From assembly GCF_003020125.1 (NCBI RefSeq), contig NZ_PYFW01000003.1, positions 496,001-560,000 on the forward strand: a stretch of DNA of 64,000 nucleotides, written 5' to 3'. Below, piece by piece: positions 1 through 9,257 of this stretch (the stretch's first letter is position 1; each line of letters begins with the position of its first letter). The notes beneath the pieces are model-generated. The model did no database searches, was not told the DNA's origin, and was given only the letters and a program-made list of their open reading frames with translations. The position numbers and the translations under genes were made by a program. Source of the DNA: Bradyrhizobium sp. MOS003 (GTDB taxonomy: Bacteria; Pseudomonadota; Alphaproteobacteria; Rhizobiales; Xanthobacteraceae).

Positions 1-578
1 CCGGCATCGTTGCGGCCAAGGACGACGTCGCCAAAGACTTGCTGCCGCCAGGCAGCGTTAGCCGCGTGGAGGGGCTGGAAGCCTGGAAGCGGATCGAAGC
101 CGTGGTGACGCATCCGCGTTGTGCCAATTGCCATGTCGATGCCAAGGCCATTCCGATCTGGACCCCGGCAGGTGAAACCAAGCCCCGCGTGCACGGCATG
201 AACATCCACGGCGGCGAGAGCCGCATCGGCGCGGAGGCGATCCCGTGCTCGACCTGTCACATGACTTCTACCCAGGCGAACGAGCCTGCGCCGGCGCCGC
301 CGCGCGCCGGCATCGACTGGCAGCTTGCCCCGGTGGCCTTCATCTGGTTCGGCAAGAGCGGGCCCGAGATTTGCGCGCAGCTCAAGGATCCCAAGCGCAA
401 TGGCGGCCGCGATGCCGCCGGCCTCGTCGAGCATTTGCGGCACGATGCCTCGCTGAACGGCTTCATTCCACGGGGCTGGGCGCCCGGCGCAGGCCGTTCG
501 ACGCCGCCGGGCATCTTCGAGGATCACGTCAGGGACATGGCGAGGTGGGGAGCGGCCGGGCAACCCTGTCCGAATTGA
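1..578 (+). CDS. Diheme c-type cytochrome-like protein, 5' end outside window
   Basis: The reading frame is open from base 3 and ends at TGA 576-578, giving 191 visible residues; the true start lies left of the window. Two heme c attachment motifs are visible, CANCH (about residue 46 of the visible part) and CSTCH (about residue 82), so the product should be exported and should bind two covalent hemes. The rest has no domain I recognise. Proteins of this look are found in rhizobia beside molybdenum hydroxylases of the isoquinoline oxidoreductase type, where the cytochrome would take electrons; that link is recall plus inference and cannot be tested here because the upstream neighbour is missing. 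It converges on the RTX gene with only 52 bp between them. Confidence 0.6.
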   Translation, partial: GIVAAKDDVAKDLLPPGSVSRVEGLEAWKRIEAVVTHPRCANCHVDAKAIPIWTPAGETKPRVHGMNIHGGESRIGAEAIPCSTCHMTSTQANEPAPAPPRAGIDWQLAPVAFIWFGKSGPEICAQLKDPKRNGGRDAAGLVEHLRHDASLNGFIPRGWAPGAGRSTPPGIFEDHVRDMARWGAAGQPCPN

Positions 579-583
579 ACGAC

Positions 584-604
584 CGCGCGCCGGGATGGCG
601 CGCG
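584..604. terminator. Hairpin between convergent genes
   Basis: A perfect 8-bp stem (CGCGCGCC / GGCGCGCG) with a 5-nt loop lies in the 52-bp gap between two convergent genes. There is no T-run on either side, so a terminator role is only suggested by position. Confidence 0.35.
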
Positions 605-630
605 ATCGTGTCGGCCGCGCGATCGCGTGC

Positions 631-3375
631 TCAGACCAGCGTGCCCGCGTGGAAGTTCGCGTGGGCGAGCAACGACTGGATCACGACGTTGTCGCCGGGC
701 CCTCCGTCCAGTACGTCGAGACCGCCGCCGCCGATCAGCACATCGTCGCCAAGCCCGCCGAGCAGCGTATCGTTGCCCGCGCTGCCGATCAGCACGTCGT
801 CGCCGGCGCCGCCGTCGAAGACGAGATGAGGCCCGCCCGGGCCGACGCCCGACGCCTCGATCACGTCGTCGCCGCCGAGGCCCTTGATGGTGATGGTGTC
901 ATTGAAGTCGAAATTCTCGATCACGACCTGGCTCGCCAGACCGTCGATCACCAGCGCGCCATTGCTGTTGAGCGACAGCGTGATGACGTCGTCCCCTCCG
1001 GTGCCGTTGATCACGATGTTGTCGGCCGCGCCGTCGCCGCCGGCGGTGCCGGGGACGGCGCCTAGATCGATCTTCACCTGTGTCACGTCGGTGCCGCTCA
1101 TGTCGCCGACAGTGATGGTGTCGGCGCCGCCGCGCGCATCGAACGTGATCGTCTCGACGCCGTGCGTGTCCATGGTGATGTTGGCGACGTCGCGCGTCAG
1201 CTCGGCGCGTCCGCCATTGGCGAAGATGTTGATGGTTTCGGCGATATTGGCGCCGTTGAACAGCAGGGTGTCGCTGCCGGCCTGGCCCTCGATCGTGTCG
1301 TTGTCGTCGCCGGGATTCCAGACGAAGGTGTCGTTGCCGGCGCCCATCAACGCGACGTCGTTGCCGTCGCCGCCGCTGATCAGGTCGTCGCCCTGGCTGC
1401 CGCGGATGGTGTCGTTGCCAATTCCGCCGTTGATCGTCAACTGCAGCACGCCGGCAGCGAGCCCGCTGGCGTCGATGACGTCGTCGCCGCCGAGGCCATT
1501 GAGCGTCAGTTGATCTGTCGTCTCCACGGACGTCAGGTGGGTGCTTGCATGCAGGCCGAACACCGTCACGCCGCCGGCATTGCCGCTGACGCCGTACGTG
1601 TCGGCGCCCTGGGTGGCATCGACCGACACTGTATCGACAGCGCCGTCGGGCGTTCCGTCCGGGCCGCCGAGGTCGATGTTCACCCGCGTCACGTCGGTCC
1701 CGGTCAGATCGCCGACGGTGATATGGTCGGTGCCGCCCAGCGCGTGGATATCGACGCGCTCGACCCCGTGCAGGTCCATCGTGATGTTTGCGACGTCGCG
1801 CGTCAGCAGGGCGCGGTCGCCATTCGCCACGACGGCCATGGTTTCCGCAATGCTGGCGCCGAAGAACCGCAGCGTGTCGACGCCGGTGCCGCCCTCGACG
1901 GTGTCGCTGCCGTCGCCCGGATTCCACTGGAAGATATCGTTGCCGGCGCCGAGCAGGGCGGTGTCGTTGCCCTGGTTGCCGTCGATGAAATCGTTGCCGT
2001 CGCCGCCGATCAGCGTGTCGCTGCCGGCACTGCCGAGGATGGTGTCGTTGCCGGCGCCGCCGTCGATGGTCAGGTGCACGACGCCGGCGGCCAGCATGGC
2101 GGCCGATATCGTGTCGTTGCCGCCGAGGCCTTCGATTACGAGTGCATCGTTCGCGCCTTCCGCATTGGTGATGGTGACGGCGGCCGGCAGTCCCGTGACC
2201 GCAACCGACGTGCCCGAGCCGGATATCTGAATCGCATTGGCGCCGTTCGTGCCCTCCAGCGTCACCGTGTCGGCCGCGCCGTCCCCAATGCCGAGATCGA
2301 TATTGACCTGCTTGACATCGGTTCCAGCCAGATTGTTGACGACGATGTTGTCGCTGCCGCCGCGCGCATTGACGGTGATGGTTTCGATGCTATCGAGGTC
2401 CATCGTGATGTTGGCGACGTCGCGGGTCAGCAGCGTGCGTCCGCCATTGGCGGCGGACAGCGTGATGTGCTCGGCGATGTTCGAGCCGTTGAACAGCAGG
2501 GTGTCGGCTCCCGCCTGTCCGTCGACCTTGTCGCTGCCGTCGCCGGCGTCCCACTGGAAGGTGTCGTTGCCGGCGCCGAGCAGGGCGGTGTCGTTGCCCT
2601 GATTGCCGTCGATGAAATCGTTGCCTTCGCCGCCCAGCAGACGGTCCGCGCCGTTGCCGCCAAGGATCGTGTCATTGCCGGCGCCGCCGTCGATCGTCAG
2701 GTTGATGAGCGCGGCGAGATTGCCTGTTGCGGTGATGACGTCGTCGCCACCACCCGCATTGACCACGAGGTTCTCGGTGGTGCCGATGTCGAGCGAGAAC
2801 GGTGCCGGATCGACGCGGTCGAAGCGCACGCGGGTGCCGTTGGCCGTGATGGCAAACGTCTCGCTGCCGTTGCCGCCGTTCACCTCGGCGGTGTCGATGC
2901 CTTCGCCGCCTTCGATCAGATCGCTGTCGTCACCGGGGTTCCAGATCATGCGGTCGTTGCCGGCTTCGCCGAACATCTGATCGTTGCCGTCGCCGCCGAT
3001 CAGCACGTCGTTGCCGGAACCGCCGAACAGCAGGTCGTTGCCGCCCTTGCCGAGCAGCGTGTCGTTGCCGGACTGGCCGAACAGCATGTCCCCGCCGGAG
3101 CCGCCGGTCAGCGTATCGTTGCCGGCGCCGCCGAACAGATTCGCCGCAGGCATCGCGCCGTTGCTTTCATCGATGGTGATGATGTCGTTGCCGTCCTGGC
3201 CGAAGCCCTGGATCAATTTGGTGTTGGCGACCGTGGCCGGGCCGCCTTTGATCGCGATCGCACCGCCGTTGGCGACGATGGTCCCCGCCGCATTGCGGCC
3301 CAACACGACGGTGTTGTTGTGGCCGTCGCCAAGGACAGTGAGAATTCCGGTGGAAAAAGTTGCTGTGACGGCCAT
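631..3375 (-). CDS. RTX-type calcium-binding repeat protein
   Basis: A 914-aa acidic protein made largely of Gly/Asp-rich nonapeptide repeats of the form GGxGNDxLx, dense at about residues 80-160, 225-285, 425-480, 655-700 and again at the C-terminus. Such repeats bind Ca2+ in parallel beta-rolls and are typical of proteins exported by type I (ABC/HlyD/TolC) secretion using a C-terminal signal; there is no N-terminal signal peptide. Between the Ca2+ blocks a longer module recurs three times, recognisable by LTRDVANITMD followed by a GTDVxQVxIDLG motif, so the protein has grown by duplication. No enzymatic domain is seen; a surface or adhesive role is a guess. No type I secretion genes are adjacent. 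Start ATG at 3375 is preceded by a GAGAAG ribosome site. Confidence 0.85.
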   Translation of the reverse strand: MAVTATFSTGILTVLGDGHNNTVVLGRNAAGTIVANGGAIAIKGGPATVANTKLIQGFGQDGNDIITIDESNGAMPAANLFGGAGNDTLTGGSGGDMLFGQSGNDTLLGKGGNDLLFGGSGNDVLIGGDGNDQMFGEAGNDRMIWNPGDDSDLIEGGEGIDTAEVNGGNGSETFAITANGTRVRFDRVDPAPFSLDIGTTENLVVNAGGGDDVITATGNLAALINLTIDGGAGNDTILGGNGADRLLGGEGNDFIDGNQGNDTALLGAGNDTFQWDAGDGSDKVDGQAGADTLLFNGSNIAEHITLSAANGGRTLLTRDVANITMDLDSIETITVNARGGSDNIVVNNLAGTDVKQVNIDLGIGDGAADTVTLEGTNGANAIQISGSGTSVAVTGLPAAVTITNAEGANDALVIEGLGGNDTISAAMLAAGVVHLTIDGGAGNDTILGSAGSDTLIGGDGNDFIDGNQGNDTALLGAGNDIFQWNPGDGSDTVEGGTGVDTLRFFGASIAETMAVVANGDRALLTRDVANITMDLHGVERVDIHALGGTDHITVGDLTGTDVTRVNIDLGGPDGTPDGAVDTVSVDATQGADTYGVSGNAGGVTVFGLHASTHLTSVETTDQLTLNGLGGDDVIDASGLAAGVLQLTINGGIGNDTIRGSQGDDLISGGDGNDVALMGAGNDTFVWNPGDDNDTIEGQAGSDTLLFNGANIAETINIFANGGRAELTRDVANITMDTHGVETITFDARGGADTITVGDMSGTDVTQVKIDLGAVPGTAGGDGAADNIVINGTGGDDVITLSLNSNGALVIDGLASQVVIENFDFNDTITIKGLGGDDVIEASGVGPGGPHLVFDGGAGDDVLIGSAGNDTLLGGLGDDVLIGGGGLDVLDGGPGDNVVIQSLLAHANFHAGTLV

Positions 3376-3615
3376 GTGTGCTTCTCGCTCTACGTGATCG
3401 AAATGGGCCGTGCGGCGGTATCGTGACGCATTTCGCGATGCCAGGGCGAACGGCAGGCGATCTCATCTGTAGGCCGGGATGCCAGTTCCGGCTTCGCTGA
3501 AGTCTTCGGACGGGCTCCTGTTTTCCTTGAGAGCAGCTTGATTTTGGGGATGGGCGGTCGCGCCCCCGGGTTTTCGTGGCAGCTAGGCCCATTCTACCAC
3601 CATCCGTTGTGGTGC

Positions 3616-4219
3616 CCGACGGGCAAAACACCCAGCGCTGGGTCGAGCGCCCTCCGTCAAAATATTCGTATTTACAGAAGTTCGGTTTTGCCGTACAAGC
3701 TGCGCCATCCCGCCCGCCACGAGGGGCGTTTCGCGATCGTCACGAGACGCGGGCCGGGATGCGGTGGCCGCGACGGCGTCGGCGCGCGATGAAGTTGCAG
3801 GGCGGGCAACCGTGAGCAGCGGCAGGCGCGGTACGACACGGCGCTGACAGCGTCTCTGTCCGGTCTCGATGGCGAGCGCACGCCAGCAATCGGGAACGCG
3901 GATGGGGACGTGCGCGGACGGAGAAGTCGTGTGGTCCTGACGCCCGGGGTCTGTGCGTCAAGTCATGTGGTGACGTGCGGCCAACCGGTGCGCGCATCTG
4001 AAATCCGCAAGGCGACGGGGGCAATAGTGCATCGCTCCCCGGGGAGAGCACGAAGGACACCGTGAAAACCATCGCGCAGGGAAGGCCGGGCGACCGGCAC
4101 ACCTGTCGTCCAACCCCGTGCGCGTTCTTAGCACACGCGGGACTTCGGGTGCCAGCCGGCGCCCGGCCTTCCCTGCGCCCTTGCTTTCAAAGGGTGCAAG
4201 ACCGAAGCAAAGCTCGGGC
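3616..4219 (+). repeat. ~600-bp dispersed element, copy A
   Basis: This stretch aligns over its whole length, on the opposite strand, with 41903-42520. Shared blocks include the ends (GGGCAAAACACC and GAAGCAAAGCTCGGG), TTTTGCCGTACAAGC near 3688, CCACACGACTT-type and GACCCCGGGCG-type blocks near 3940, and a 19-bp inverted repeat at 4074-4092 and 4160-4178 (arms GCGCAGGGAAGGCCGGGCG). By eye identity is roughly 80-85 percent with small indels. Several frames are open, but reading frames are not kept between copies, so it is probably not a gene. Repeats giving similar spurious translations are widespread in Bradyrhizobium as far as I recall. Confidence 0.8.
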
Positions 4220-4265
4220 AAACAAGCCGCGAGGATGATAAGCCACGTTTATCGCCCAACAACGG

Positions 4266-4416
4266 TCTCGTGCCCCGGACGCAGCGCAGCGCGCCGCGAC
4301 TTCGCGGCGTAGTGCGCTGCAGAGCCGGGGCCCATGCATCAGCGGATGATCAGCGAGTTGGGTCCCGGCTCTGCGCAGCAACGTGAAGAACGTTGCAGCG
4401 CGTCCGGGACACGAGA
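4266..4416. repeat. 151-bp interspersed palindrome
   Basis: The two halves are near-perfect inverted copies: TCTCGTGCCCCGGACGC at the left end pairs with GCGTCCGGGACACGAGA at the right end, and GAGCCGGGGCCCA near 4322 pairs with TGGGTCCCGGCTCT near 4359. As RNA it would form one long hairpin. No coding content. Confidence 0.75.
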
Positions 4417-4440
4417 GATGCGGGCCGTGGACACACACTC

Positions 4441-4527
4441 CGTCATTGCGAGCGCAGCGAAGCAATCCAGAATCTCTCAGCGGCGGCAGTCTGGATTGCT
4501 TCGTCGCAAAGGCTCCTCGCAATGACG
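4441..4527. repeat. 87-bp interspersed palindrome
   Basis: Ends are CGTCATTGCGAG and CTCGCAATGACG, and the inner arms are GAAGCAATCCAGA and TCTGGATTGCTTC, so the unit folds into a long stem with a short loop near 4475. This is a type of REP-like element familiar from alphaproteobacterial genomes; it lies just past the stop of the metallo-hydrolase operon. Confidence 0.8.
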
Positions 4528-4559
4528 ACGGAGGAGTCTTTTCGCTATCCCGCGTCCCG

Positions 4560-6155
4560 CTACGCCTTCTCCTCCAGCGCGCGGCGCAGCCGTCGGATGA
4601 TGACGCCGCGGGCACGGTCGTCGGCGGCCGCTCCAACTCTGTCGTTGATGTCGAGTATCAGCTCGGACATCTCGTTGTGCCAGTCGAGGCGGGTCACGGC
4701 CTCCGGTGCGAGGCGCCGGCGGTGATCGACGTCGAGCACGCGCGGTTCCGGTGCGGCGAGCTCGTAGATGTCGTCCAGCAACGGCTGATAGACCCGGGCC
4801 GCCGGAACGATGCGCTCGGCGACGCGTTCGGCGAGCCCCGCGATCGCGGCTTCCTCGCCATGGACCAGAAACAACCCGCGGGCGATGGGCCGGCGTGCCG
4901 CGATCCAGCCGGCGATGCCAGCGGCGTCGGCATGGCCGGAATATTCGTCGATCATGCGGATGCGGGCCGCAACCTTGATCTCCTCGCCCTGGATCCGTAC
5001 GGCCTTGGTCCCGTTCTGGAGGAAGCGGCCGAGCGTGCCGTTGGCCTGGAAGCCTGCGAGCAGCACGGTCGCGCGCTCGTTCCACAGCCAGCGCTTCAGA
5101 TGATGACGGATGCGGCCGGCATCACACATGCCGCTCGCGGCGATGATGATATGGAATCCGGACAGGCGCATGATCGCCTTGCTCTCGTCCGCGGTCTCGG
5201 TGAATTTGAGATGCGGCGAGTTGAGCAGGCGCGCGGCATCGACGGATGGATCGAGGCTCTCGGCATGGCGGCGAAACACCTCGGTGGCGCGGATTGCGAG
5301 CGGCGAATCGAGGAAGATCGGCGCGGTCGGAATCTCGCCGTGCTCCATCAGGTCGACGAGATCGACGATCAGCTCCTGGGTACGCTCGACCGCGAAGGCA
5401 GGCATCAGCAGCGCACCGCCGGCCGCCGCGGCATCGCGCACCTCGGCCGCGAGGTGCTTGCGGCGAAGCTCGGGTGTCGTGGCCTCGCGCAGGCGGTCGC
5501 CATAGGTCGATTCCGAGATGACGTAGTCGAAATCGGTCGGCGCTTCGGGATCGGGCTGCAGCAGCTTGGCTTCCGGCCCGACGTCGCCGGACAGCAGCAC
5601 GCGCATCGGACGCGGCGCGCCCGGTTCGGCGATTTCGAGCTCGATCGAGGCCGAGCCGAGCAGATGGCCGGCGTTCCAGTAGCGCGCGCGCACGCCGGGG
5701 ATCACATCGGTCCAGCGTTCATAGTCGACCGCACGAAACGATTGCAGCGATGCGATCGCATCGGCCTGCGTGTAGATTGGCTGAACCTCTTTGCGCCCGC
5801 GCGAGGTGTTGCGCCGGTTGAGCTGGGTGACTTCCGATTCTTGGATGTTGCCGGCGTCGGGCAGCATGTAGGAGCAGAGGTCGATGGTGCCGCGCGTCGC
5901 CAGGATTGGTCCCTCGAATCCCGCGCGCACGAGTTTCGGCAACAGACCACTATGGTCGATATGGGCATGCGTGAGCAGCACGGCGTCGATATGGGCGGCC
6001 CGGAACGGAAAGGCGCCGTAGTTGAGCTCCTTCAGCGTCTTCTGGCCCTGGAACAGGCCGCAATCGACCAGGAAGCGGCCGGTCGCTGTCTGGAACAGAT
6101 AGCTCGAACCGGTCACGGTGCGGGCGGCGCCGCAAAATCGCACGGTGATGCTCAT
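4560..6155 (-). CDS. Beta-CASP metallo-beta-lactamase-fold RNA/nucleic acid hydrolase
   Basis: The 531-aa product has the zinc-binding HxHxDH signature THAHIDHSG (H63, H65, D67, H68), a SGDVGPE block that carries another metal ligand, and C-terminal beta-CASP features (ASGMCDAGRIRHHL and a late SGHAD motif), as in CPSF73-like nucleases. Such proteins cut or trim RNA in the cytoplasm. Its ATG overlaps the stop of the PRPP synthetase-like gene (ATGA at 6152-6155), so it is the last gene of a translationally coupled three-gene operon. Whether its substrate is RNA or something linked to nucleotide salvage is not known from sequence. The family call is firm; the role is not. Confidence 0.88.
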   Translation of the reverse strand: MSITVRFCGAARTVTGSSYLFQTATGRFLVDCGLFQGQKTLKELNYGAFPFRAAHIDAVLLTHAHIDHSGLLPKLVRAGFEGPILATRGTIDLCSYMLPDAGNIQESEVTQLNRRNTSRGRKEVQPIYTQADAIASLQSFRAVDYERWTDVIPGVRARYWNAGHLLGSASIELEIAEPGAPRPMRVLLSGDVGPEAKLLQPDPEAPTDFDYVISESTYGDRLREATTPELRRKHLAAEVRDAAAAGGALLMPAFAVERTQELIVDLVDLMEHGEIPTAPIFLDSPLAIRATEVFRRHAESLDPSVDAARLLNSPHLKFTETADESKAIMRLSGFHIIIAASGMCDAGRIRHHLKRWLWNERATVLLAGFQANGTLGRFLQNGTKAVRIQGEEIKVAARIRMIDEYSGHADAAGIAGWIAARRPIARGLFLVHGEEAAIAGLAERVAERIVPAARVYQPLLDDIYELAAPEPRVLDVDHRRRLAPEAVTRLDWHNEMSELILDINDRVGAAADDRARGVIIRRLRRALEEKA

Positions 6156-7072
6156 GGCGTCGTCTCCGGAAGATGTGTCGTGGTTAGTTCGGACCGCAAG
6201 GCGGCCGCAAGAATCTCGTCGAGCGCAATCGCGTTGGTCGGATGCGGCACGCTGTCGGTCGAGCGGATCGAGCGGATGCCGGCCTCGGCGAATGCACCGA
6301 TCATCGCAGGCGGAAACAGCGCGTGCGTCACGACCGCATCGACGGCGGTCGCACCCATCGCAATCAGCGCCTTCGCCGCGGCCATCAGCGTCGTCCCGGA
6401 GGAGACGATGTCATCCACCAGCAGCGCCGGCCGTCCCGCGAGCAGGCCGGGATCGGCAAAACTGATCGCCACGGAACGATCGCCGGGCCGCGTCTTTTTT
6501 GCCACCGTGTGCTGCAGTCGCAGCCGGCTCGCGATATCGTTCACCCAGGGCTCGGATTCCATGTCGGGTCCGATCACGATGGTCGCGGGGTCGATGCCTT
6601 CAGTCACCAGCGCGTTCGCGATCGCGGGCATGGCGGACAGGTTCTCAGCTTCGATGCCCGGAAAGACCGACCGGATGTCGGTGGTGCGATGCAAATGCGC
6701 ATCCACAGTGACGATTCGGTCGACGGTCGTCGCAAGCAGAGCGCCCATCGCGCGCTGGCTGATGGCCTCGCCGGCATGAAACGCAGCATCCTGCCGCATA
6801 TAGCAGAGATAGGGCGCGACCAGCACCAGCCGCTTCGCGCCGTTGCGTCGCAATGCCTCGGCAGCGAACAGCAGGGCGATCAGCTTGTCGTTGGGTTGAT
6901 CGAGCGGGGCATAGAGGATGGTGGTGTCGGTCGCCGGCGCGACGGCGACGCGCAGCTCGCCGTCCGGAAAACGGTGCACGGCGATCTCGCCGCAGGAAAG
7001 CCCGAGCCGCGCCGCGAGGCGCTTCGCCGCATCGCTGCCGCCGGACAGGGTCTGAAGCGCGATCGTGCTCAC
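6152..7072 (-). CDS. Ribose-phosphate pyrophosphokinase-like protein
   Basis: 306 aa. Family landmarks are the N-terminal FPDGE motif, the central RQD block ([14 protein letters not shown], about residue 96), and the PRPP-binding loop [11 protein letters not shown] near residue 220. PRPP synthetases make PRPP from ribose 5-phosphate and ATP. This copy is shorter and more divergent than a housekeeping Prs, and its setting between a phosphorylase of the AMP/thymidine family and a beta-CASP hydrolase suggests a dedicated salvage role, possibly with ribose 1,5-bisphosphate or ribose 5-phosphate released from nucleotides. It overlaps both neighbours by 4 nt (7069-7072 and 6152-6155). A second, canonical prs elsewhere in the genome is expected. 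Confidence 0.82.
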   Translation of the reverse strand: MSTIALQTLSGGSDAAKRLAARLGLSCGEIAVHRFPDGELRVAVAPATDTTILYAPLDQPNDKLIALLFAAEALRRNGAKRLVLVAPYLCYMRQDAAFHAGEAISQRAMGALLATTVDRIVTVDAHLHRTTDIRSVFPGIEAENLSAMPAIANALVTEGIDPATIVIGPDMESEPWVNDIASRLRLQHTVAKKTRPGDRSVAISFADPGLLAGRPALLVDDIVSSGTTLMAAAKALIAMGATAVDAVVTHALFPPAMIGAFAEAGIRSIRSTDSVPHPTNAIALDEILAAALRSELTTTHLPETTP

Positions 7073-8610
7073 GACGCCGACTTGCTCTGGAGGGGCTCGT
7101 GACCGTTGACAACGTAACCACTCTCCTCGGTGGCGGCATCGGCAGCGAGATCGTGCTCGGGGCGGTCGAACGTGTAGACCCGATAGAGCGGCTCGCCCTG
7201 CTCGACGCGATCGCCGATCTTCTTGAACAGGCGGATGCCGGCGCCCTTGTCGAGCGGCGCGCCGGCGGTGCGGGCGAGGCGATTCAGGCGCAGGCAGTCG
7301 ATCGCGGACACGATGCCGTCATGCGCCGCCTTGACGTCGAAGCTGAGCGATCCGAGCTCGCTGCTGCAGGTCGACGGGCCCTGGGCGTCGATGATCTTCT
7401 GCATCTGCTTCAGCGCCGCGCCGCTGTCCAGCAGCTCGCGCGCCCTCGCATAACCTGCGCCGCCGCGCAGCTTCGGATCGTATTCCAGCAGATGGGCGGC
7501 GAGGCGGAGCGATTTCTCGCGCAGGTCGCGCGGCGCATCCTTGTCGTTGCCGAGCACGGCCATGACATCATTGGCCTCGAGCACCGGCCCGATGCCGTTG
7601 CCGATCGGCTGGCTTCCGTCGGTCGTGATCACCTCGACCGTGCGGCCGAAGCGGTCGCCGACGAATTCGAACAGCTTGCGCAGCCGCATCGCCTCGACGC
7701 CAGTGGTGACCTTCGCGGTCGGTCCGACCGGAATGTCGATCAACAGATGCGTCGAGCCCGCCGCGATCTTCTTCGACATGATGGAGGCGACCATCTGCTC
7801 GCGCGTATCGAGGCTCAGCGGTCGCTCGACCGAGATCAGCACGTCGTCGGCCGGCGACAGGTTCACATGCCCGCCCCAGATCAGGCAGCCGTTGCAGGCC
7901 GAGACGATCGCCTTCATCTCCTCGACCCCGACATTCACCCGCGCCAGGACCTCCATGGTGTCGGCGGTGCCGGCAGGCGAGGTGATGGCGCGCGAGGAGG
8001 TCTTCGGGATCGGCAGGCCGTGCGCGGCGACGATCGGCACCACGACCATCGAGGTGCGGTTGCCGGGAATGCCACCGATGCAATGCTTGTCCACCACGAC
8101 AGGGTTCGGCCACACCAATTGCGTGCCGGCCTGCGCCATCGCTCCGGTCAGCGCAAGCAGCTCGTCGCTGGTGATGAAGCTCGCCGAACCGATCAGGAAG
8201 GCGGCGATCTCCATGTCCGAGTAGCGATAATGCGCGAGGTCGTTGATGATCGCGCCGATCTCGGCCTGGCTCAGTGTTCGCCCGCGGATCTTCGCGCGCA
8301 CCGCTTCCAGGCTCTCAGGCGGCGCGGCGGGCCTGACCGTGACCAGCGTGCCCACGCCTTGTCCGAAGCGCCGGAACGCGGGTTCGGAGAGTCCGATTTC
8401 GTCCGGGGCCGCCAGCGTGTCGTCGTCCGTGATCAGCAACGTCGCCAGCAGGACCTTGCCGCCCTGACGCAGCTCGACGCGGCTGAAGCCGCGGAAGATC
8501 TCGGCGCGCAGCGCCTTCGACTGCCTGGAGACGACGACCACGTTTTCGCGGCCGGTATCGAGCCGGATTCGGCGGATCTTCAATTGGGAGTGCGGAAGGT
8601 CTGGATGCAT
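7069..8610 (-). CDS. AMP phosphorylase / thymidine phosphorylase family protein
   Basis: 513 aa, first gene of the operon. The core carries the phosphorylase signature [18 protein letters not shown] and a downstream [18 protein letters not shown] block. Compared with a classical DeoA (about 440 aa) it has an extra N-terminal domain of about 80 residues, which is the architecture of archaeal AMP phosphorylases that split nucleoside 5'-monophosphates into base and ribose 1,5-bisphosphate. By length and the GGIPGNR motif I favour nucleotide over nucleoside as substrate, but bacterial members are usually annotated as thymidine phosphorylase. Start ATG 8610; stop overlaps the next gene as TGATG-type coupling at 7069-7072. 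Confidence 0.82.
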   Translation of the reverse strand: MHPDLPHSQLKIRRIRLDTGRENVVVVSRQSKALRAEIFRGFSRVELRQGGKVLLATLLITDDDTLAAPDEIGLSEPAFRRFGQGVGTLVTVRPAAPPESLEAVRAKIRGRTLSQAEIGAIINDLAHYRYSDMEIAAFLIGSASFITSDELLALTGAMAQAGTQLVWPNPVVVDKHCIGGIPGNRTSMVVVPIVAAHGLPIPKTSSRAITSPAGTADTMEVLARVNVGVEEMKAIVSACNGCLIWGGHVNLSPADDVLISVERPLSLDTREQMVASIMSKKIAAGSTHLLIDIPVGPTAKVTTGVEAMRLRKLFEFVGDRFGRTVEVITTDGSQPIGNGIGPVLEANDVMAVLGNDKDAPRDLREKSLRLAAHLLEYDPKLRGGAGYARARELLDSGAALKQMQKIIDAQGPSTCSSELGSLSFDVKAAHDGIVSAIDCLRLNRLARTAGAPLDKGAGIRLFKKIGDRVEQGEPLYRVYTFDRPEHDLAADAATEESGYVVNGHEPLQSKSAS

Positions 8611-8824
8611 GGACAGGCCGGCAGGAAGGGAACGCGGCCTTCATGCTTAGACGGCGCCGTCCTGATGCTGTTGACCCAGATCATGGCGCGCGCGAGGGAC
8701 ATGGGGGGCTGCGGCGGGCCGTCACGCAGGCGCGCTGCTGCAGGCGCGTCGGTCTGGAAATGACAGGGGAAGCCGAATGCCGTGGCGATATCGCCGATGT
8801 TGGCCGGCCAAATCGGGGATCGGG

Positions 8825-8989
8825 CTACTTTAATCCCGTGCTGATCGCGACAAACTTGTTGTTGAGGAGGGCGCCACCCATGGTGTTCACGGCTGTTATG
8901 ATCGCCAGCGCAATGCCTGCGGCAATCAGGCCGTACTCGATCGCGGTTGCACCATTCTCATCGGCAAGGAAGGACCTAAGCAAACGCAT
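8825..8989 (-). CDS. Flp/Fap-type pilin, orphan
   Basis: This 54-aa gene reads MRLLRSFLADENGATAIEYG at its start, followed by a hydrophobic stretch (LIAAGIALAIITAV). It has the Flp prepilin signature: a short basic leader ending in Gly13, cleavage before Ala14, and Glu at +5 and Tyr at +6 of the mature peptide. TadV/CpaA-type peptidase would process it and the Tad machinery would assemble it into a pilus. None of the tad/cpa genes is nearby, so it is an isolated extra pilin. The stop TAG is at 8825-8827. Flanks of 214 and 268 bp have no other gene. Confidence 0.85.
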   Translation of the reverse strand: MRLLRSFLADENGATAIEYGLIAAGIALAIITAVNTMGGALLNNKFVAISTGLK

Positions 8990-9257
8990 TGCCAACTCCC
9001 GTTCATCCGATCCAACGTGTGGCCGCGTCGTTATCGGACTTGCAAAAAGATCGAATAAGCCTTTGTGCGCGCCAAAAGAATTAGGCCCGGGCGAACGCGC
9101 CCCTGCTCATACGACGGCATTCATTAAATTAAGGTTCCATCGATCCGTCCAAATGAATTCATCCCGGCAGGCCTCGGCCGGGTTGCGCGGGCGCGGCGTC
9201 CGTCAGGGCACCATCGCGCGACCGCTTAACCGATTGTTGAGCCTGTTCGTCAGGCGC

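Larger units (their letters stand above)
3376..4559. other. Gene-free repeat island
   Basis: No convincing coding region is found in these 1.18 kb. The stretch holds three separate repeated or palindromic elements described individually (3616-4219, 4266-4416, 4441-4527). The first 230 bases presumably carry the promoter of the RTX gene. Confidence 0.7.

Noticed and set aside
1162..3426. 754-aa open frame antisense to the RTX gene
   Set aside because: Its composition mirrors the Gly/Asp repeats on the other strand (Val/Ala/Asp periodicity), it has no recognisable start signal or domain, and long antisense frames are normal in DNA with this GC content.
3740..4102. 120-aa open frame within repeat copy A
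   Set aside because: Part of its translation is found again in copy B, but indels change the frame between copies, so it is repeat sequence and not a gene.
4383..6779. 798-aa open frame antisense to the beta-CASP and PRPP genes
   Set aside because: It crosses two well-supported genes and a repeat; no family features.
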